In this document: positions 5,573 through 8,124 of the stretch, in pieces | Numbering within the stretch: position 1 is the stretch's first letter | Layout of the letters: the number at the start of each line of letters is the position of its first letter | Source: an uncultured Rikenellaceae bacterium | Lineage (GTDB): Bacteria > Bacteroidota > Bacteroidia > Bacteroidales > Rikenellaceae | Assembly: GCA_947074135.1 (NCBI GenBank) | Contig: CAMTOL010000089.1 | Span: 1 to 8,124 of the forward strand | Direction of reading: 5' to 3' | DNA length: 8,124 nucleotides | Notes under the pieces: generated by a model | What the model was told of the DNA's origin: nothing | What the model saw: the letters and a program-made list of their open reading frames with translations, nothing else | Databases searched by the model: none | Made by a program: the position numbers and the translations under genes

Positions 5573-6120
5573 CGATATTTTTTTTCGTTTTTTAACTCTA
5601 ATTTGTCTAAAATTCTCTCAACGACAGTGTCTGCAACCTCTTCAATGCTGGTTGGAGAGCTATAAAACGAGGGGCAGGCGGGTAAAATCACTGCTCCAGC
5701 TTCGGTTAGTGCAGTTAGATTGCGAAGATGAATGAGTGAAAATGGTGTTTCTCGAGCAACTATTATAAGTGGCAGTCGCTCTTTGAGTTGCACATCGGCT
5801 GCACGCTCGAGTAGGGTAGTCGAGACTCCGGCAGCTATGCGTCCAATGCTCCCCATCGATGCCGGAACTATCACCATCGCATCGGCAGCGTTCGATCCAC
5901 TAGCAATTGGCGTAAAAAACGAATTGTTATCGAGAATCTCGATTTTTGGCGAAATGTTAGAAACGCAAACATCTAGGAGTTCGTGCTTCCAAACTTCACT
6001 TCCGCTTTTTGTTATAATTGTGTAAATCTTTTCGACCTTTTCGTGAGTAGCTAAAAACAGCAACAAGCGCTGCGCATAAATCGCACCACTTGCTCCTGTT
6101 ATTGCTACTGTTATTCTCAT
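5557..6120 (-). CDS. ubiX: Flavin prenyltransferase UbiX
   Basis: This 187-residue flavoprotein links a dimethylallyl group to FMN, making the prenylated FMN cofactor used by UbiD-type (de)carboxylases. The family blocks appear in order: ITVAITGASGAIYA at the N-terminus (phosphate/FMN binding), FFTPIASGSNAADAMVIVPASMGSIGRIAAGVS (written in parts: FFTPIASGS about 68-76, VIVPASMGSIGRIAAG about 83-98), LLERAADVQLKERLPLI (about 103-119), RETPFSLIHLRNL (about 123-135) and AGAVILPACPSFY (about 141-153). The length is typical of the family. It lies 24 bases after the dipeptidyl peptidase III gene with no terminator between, so the two probably share a transcript. No ubiD homologue is in the window, so the cofactor's user must be encoded elsewhere. 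Bacteroidota generally use menaquinone rather than ubiquinone, so the name should not be taken as proof of ubiquinone synthesis. The lysine-rich tail (NEKKYRWNKK) is unremarkable. Confidence 0.94.
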   Translation of the reverse strand: MRITVAITGASGAIYAQRLLLFLATHEKVEKIYTIITKSGSEVWKHELLDVCVSNISPKIEILDNNSFFTPIASGSNAADAMVIVPASMGSIGRIAAGVSTTLLERAADVQLKERLPLIIVARETPFSLIHLRNLTALTEAGAVILPACPSFYSSPTSIEEVADTVVERILDKLELKNEKKYRWNKK

Positions 6121-6144
6121 AGTGATCGCTATTCACTTAATCTT

Positions 6145-8124
6145 TTAAAAAAGATATGAATAGTTTTGCGAGTAATCCAACATTTGTGAAGTGTATGACT
6201 CTGGATAAGTGATTTTAATATCAACAATCTCGCCATTCTTCTCGATTGGAGTGTAAATAGGATTCACAAAGCCAGAATATGGCGCAATGTCCAGTGCCGC
6301 AAAACGCTCTAAAATCTCTTTATGTAAATTTTGGTCAATGCGAACAGCGTAAGTCTCAATCAACGCCTTTCCTGCATCGAAATCACCTTCACTCTTAATT
6401 CGTTGAATTTCGTTCAATTGTTTACCAAAAATTTCACGCAACTTGTTGTAATCATTAATCTTTACATAGGTTTTGCCATCTTTTTGTGTCTTCTCAATAA
6501 CATTGTCAGCTTTACCCATTTCGTAAGCCCAGTTTGCAATCAAGGCACGATCACGCATATGTGCCTGTTCGATGTTCTTGCCAAGCACAATACGAGTAAG
6601 TTGAGTCATACCACCATTAAGAATAGCGTTGAAATAGGCAGCCTTTGCAACATCTTCGTTTTCGACGATACCAAGCTCAATCATCTTAGGGTCTGCTATA
6701 TAGTATAGTGCAAAGAGATCGGCGCGAGCCTCTTCTAGCGGTGCGCCGTAGTTTTTAAGTTCGTCGCCTTTAGTTCCAGGAGCAAGTTGTCCACTACCGT
6801 GACCTAGACATTCGTGAAGGTCAGTTGTCAAATCGCCCGAGATAGCTCCATATTTTGTTCTGTTTGTTCGGTCTGACTCTTCAATTATAAACTCTTCGCC
6901 AAAACCATTTCCAGTAGCTGATTTTTCGTAAGCCTCTGTAATGTTGGCGATTGTAACCGATTTGCTACCGTGATCTCGACGAATCCAGTCAGCATTTGGT
7001 AGGTTGATACCAATTGGGGTAGCAGGGTAGCAGTCGCCACCAAGCATTGCAGCTGTGATTACTTTTGCTGAAACGCCTTTTACCTCTTTTTTCTTATATT
7101 TTGAAGGAATTGGAGAGTTGTCCTCGAACCATTGTGCGTTGTCCGAAATAATCTTAGCACGTTTTGTAGCTTCAAAATCTTTGAAGTTAATCAATGACTC
7201 CCAAGTAGCTTTTCTACCTAGTGGGTCGGTATAAGTTTCTGTAAATCCGTTTACAAAGTCAATTGCACCGCCATTGTCTTGTACCCAAAGCACATTGTAC
7301 TCATCAAACTCGCGAAGCGAACCAGTTTGGTAGTGCGAGATAAGTTTCTCGATAGTTTGGCGTTGTAGGTCGTTTTCGGCTACCGCTGCAGCTTTTTCTA
7401 ACCAATAGACTGTTTTTTCGAGCGCAGGTCCATAAATGCCTCCAACTTTCCAAGGCAATTCAACCACCTTGCCATCAACTTTTGTGACAAGTGTGTTAAG
7501 ACCATATGAGATAGGCTGAGAGTCTTTAGGGTCTGCAATCGAAGCGTAATAGGCTTCAACTTCAGCCTCAGTTACGCCGTCGTAAAAGTTTACAGCTGAA
7601 GTAAGTACCAAGTCTTCACCTTCGGTTTGATTTACACGTTTTGGGAAGAATGTAGGGTCGAAAAGTGCTAATCTAGTAGCGTCAATGCTATTCCTAGATG
7701 GCAATAATTCGACTGGAATTGAGGCAATTAGCTCGTCGAAGTAGGTTTCGCTGAAATCGGGTGTAAATTTGTCGTTCGAGTAGTGGTGGTGAATGCCATT
7801 TGCAAACCATACTTTTTTTAGATATCTCTCGAATGCTTTATAATCGTTGCTAGTTTTGTCGCCTTTGTAGTTTGTGTAAATTAGCTCTAATAGACTTCTA
7901 ATAGGTAAGTTATACTTAAAATTTTGGTCGAACAAAATATCACGACCGGTAAGAGCAGCTTGAGAAAGGTAGTAAACCAATTTCTTTTGCTCAAGTGTCA
8001 GTGAATCAAAGCCGTTAACCTTGTATTGCAAGATTTTAACATCGTCGAAACGGTCAATCTGCCATTTGAAATCTTCGGCAGTTTTAGTTGCATTAGTTGC
8101 GAAACCAAACATAAAAAATGCCAT
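6145..8124 (-). CDS. Dipeptidyl peptidase III, M49 family (probably 5'-partial at the right edge)
   Basis: This zinc metallopeptidase removes dipeptides from the N-termini of short peptides. At least 659 residues are visible, close to the roughly 675 I recall for the Bacteroides thetaiotaomicron enzyme. The zinc site is plain: HECLGH at 437-442 (ligands H437 and H442, catalytic E438) and EEARAD at 464-469 (ligand E465). These are the HExxGH and EExRAD-type motifs of M49, with the cysteine-containing form seen in Bacteroidota instead of HELLGH. GHGSGQL follows the first motif, as in the family. The frame begins with an ATG exactly at the window edge and continues FFMFGFATNATKTAEDF. This looks like the second half of a signal peptide lacking its basic N-terminus, so the real start is probably about ten codons further right. 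Export to the periplasm is inferred from that. It is followed at 24 bases by ubiX. Confidence 0.92.
   Translation of the reverse strand: MAFFMFGFATNATKTAEDFKWQIDRFDDVKILQYKVNGFDSLTLEQKKLVYYLSQAALTGRDILFDQNFKYNLPIRSLLELIYTNYKGDKTSNDYKAFERYLKKVWFANGIHHHYSNDKFTPDFSETYFDELIASIPVELLPSRNSIDATRLALFDPTFFPKRVNQTEGEDLVLTSAVNFYDGVTEAEVEAYYASIADPKDSQPISYGLNTLVTKVDGKVVELPWKVGGIYGPALEKTVYWLEKAAAVAENDLQRQTIEKLISHYQTGSLREFDEYNVLWVQDNGGAIDFVNGFTETYTDPLGRKATWESLINFKDFEATKRAKIISDNAQWFEDNSPIPSKYKKKEVKGVSAKVITAAMLGGDCYPATPIGINLPNADWIRRDHGSKSVTIANITEAYEKSATGNGFGEEFIIEESDRTNRTKYGAISGDLTTDLHECLGHGSGQLAPGTKGDELKNYGAPLEEARADLFALYYIADPKMIELGIVENEDVAKAAYFNAILNGGMTQLTRIVLGKNIEQAHMRDRALIANWAYEMGKADNVIEKTQKDGKTYVKINDYNKLREIFGKQLNEIQRIKSEGDFDAGKALIETYAVRIDQNLHKEILERFAALDIAPYSGFVNPIYTPIEKNGEIVDIKITYPESYTSQMLDYSQNYSYLF

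Noticed and set aside
5732..6025. Plus-strand 97-codon open frame within ubiX
   Set aside because: It is a shadow of a well-conserved gene on the other strand.
6331..6708. Plus-strand 125-codon open frame within the dipeptidyl peptidase III gene
   Set aside because: It is antisense to a conserved part of the M49 enzyme and has no family resemblance.

Overview
The window reads as ordinary, densely coded chromosome of a member of the Bacteroidota, most likely Bacteroidales. The evidence is the AT-rich composition, the lack of Shine-Dalgarno sequences before the starts, intergenic boxes matching the Bacteroidota -7 promoter element TAnnTTTG, and protein variants typical of that phylum: a dipeptidyl peptidase III with HECLGH and EEARAD motifs, a TadA with the HAEMQAI and PCPMC motifs, and an N-terminally anchored S41 protease. 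Nine genes are visible. The longest stretch without a gene is 88 bases, so no gap exceeds 300 bases.

Left part, minus strand (1-2033): three tightly packed genes read from right to left. They are a family 2 glycosyltransferase, an exported endonuclease/exonuclease/phosphatase-fold protein, and the tRNA adenosine deaminase TadA, which runs off the left edge. Both junctions overlap, the second as ATGA, so this looks like one translationally coupled transcript.

Middle part, plus strand (2104-5247): a CtpA-type S41 protease starts divergently from the glycosyltransferase, across a 70-base spacer that holds back-to-back -7-like boxes. It ends at its own hairpin terminator. A small four-helix membrane protein of the DUF486 (DMT-like) family follows, then a glycoside hydrolase family 18 lipoprotein. 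A strong 12-bp terminator hairpin separates the lipoprotein gene from the convergent genes to the right.

Right part, minus strand (5336-8124): an M49 dipeptidyl peptidase III whose N-terminus reaches the right edge, then the flavin prenyltransferase UbiX 24 bases downstream, then a small 2[4Fe-4S] ferredoxin with a good promoter candidate of its own.

The genes do not form one pathway. They are a mix of envelope and periplasmic hydrolases (CtpA, GH18, DPP III, the exported nuclease-fold protein), a sugar transferase, and housekeeping functions (TadA, UbiX, ferredoxin). I see no mobile element, CRISPR array, RNA gene, phage gene or defence system, and no convincing new system. The points most worth a second look are the altered active-site surroundings in the GH18 protein, the near-palindromic divergent promoter region, the overlapping operon that ends in tadA, and the near-identical DNA repeat inside the ferredoxin gene.
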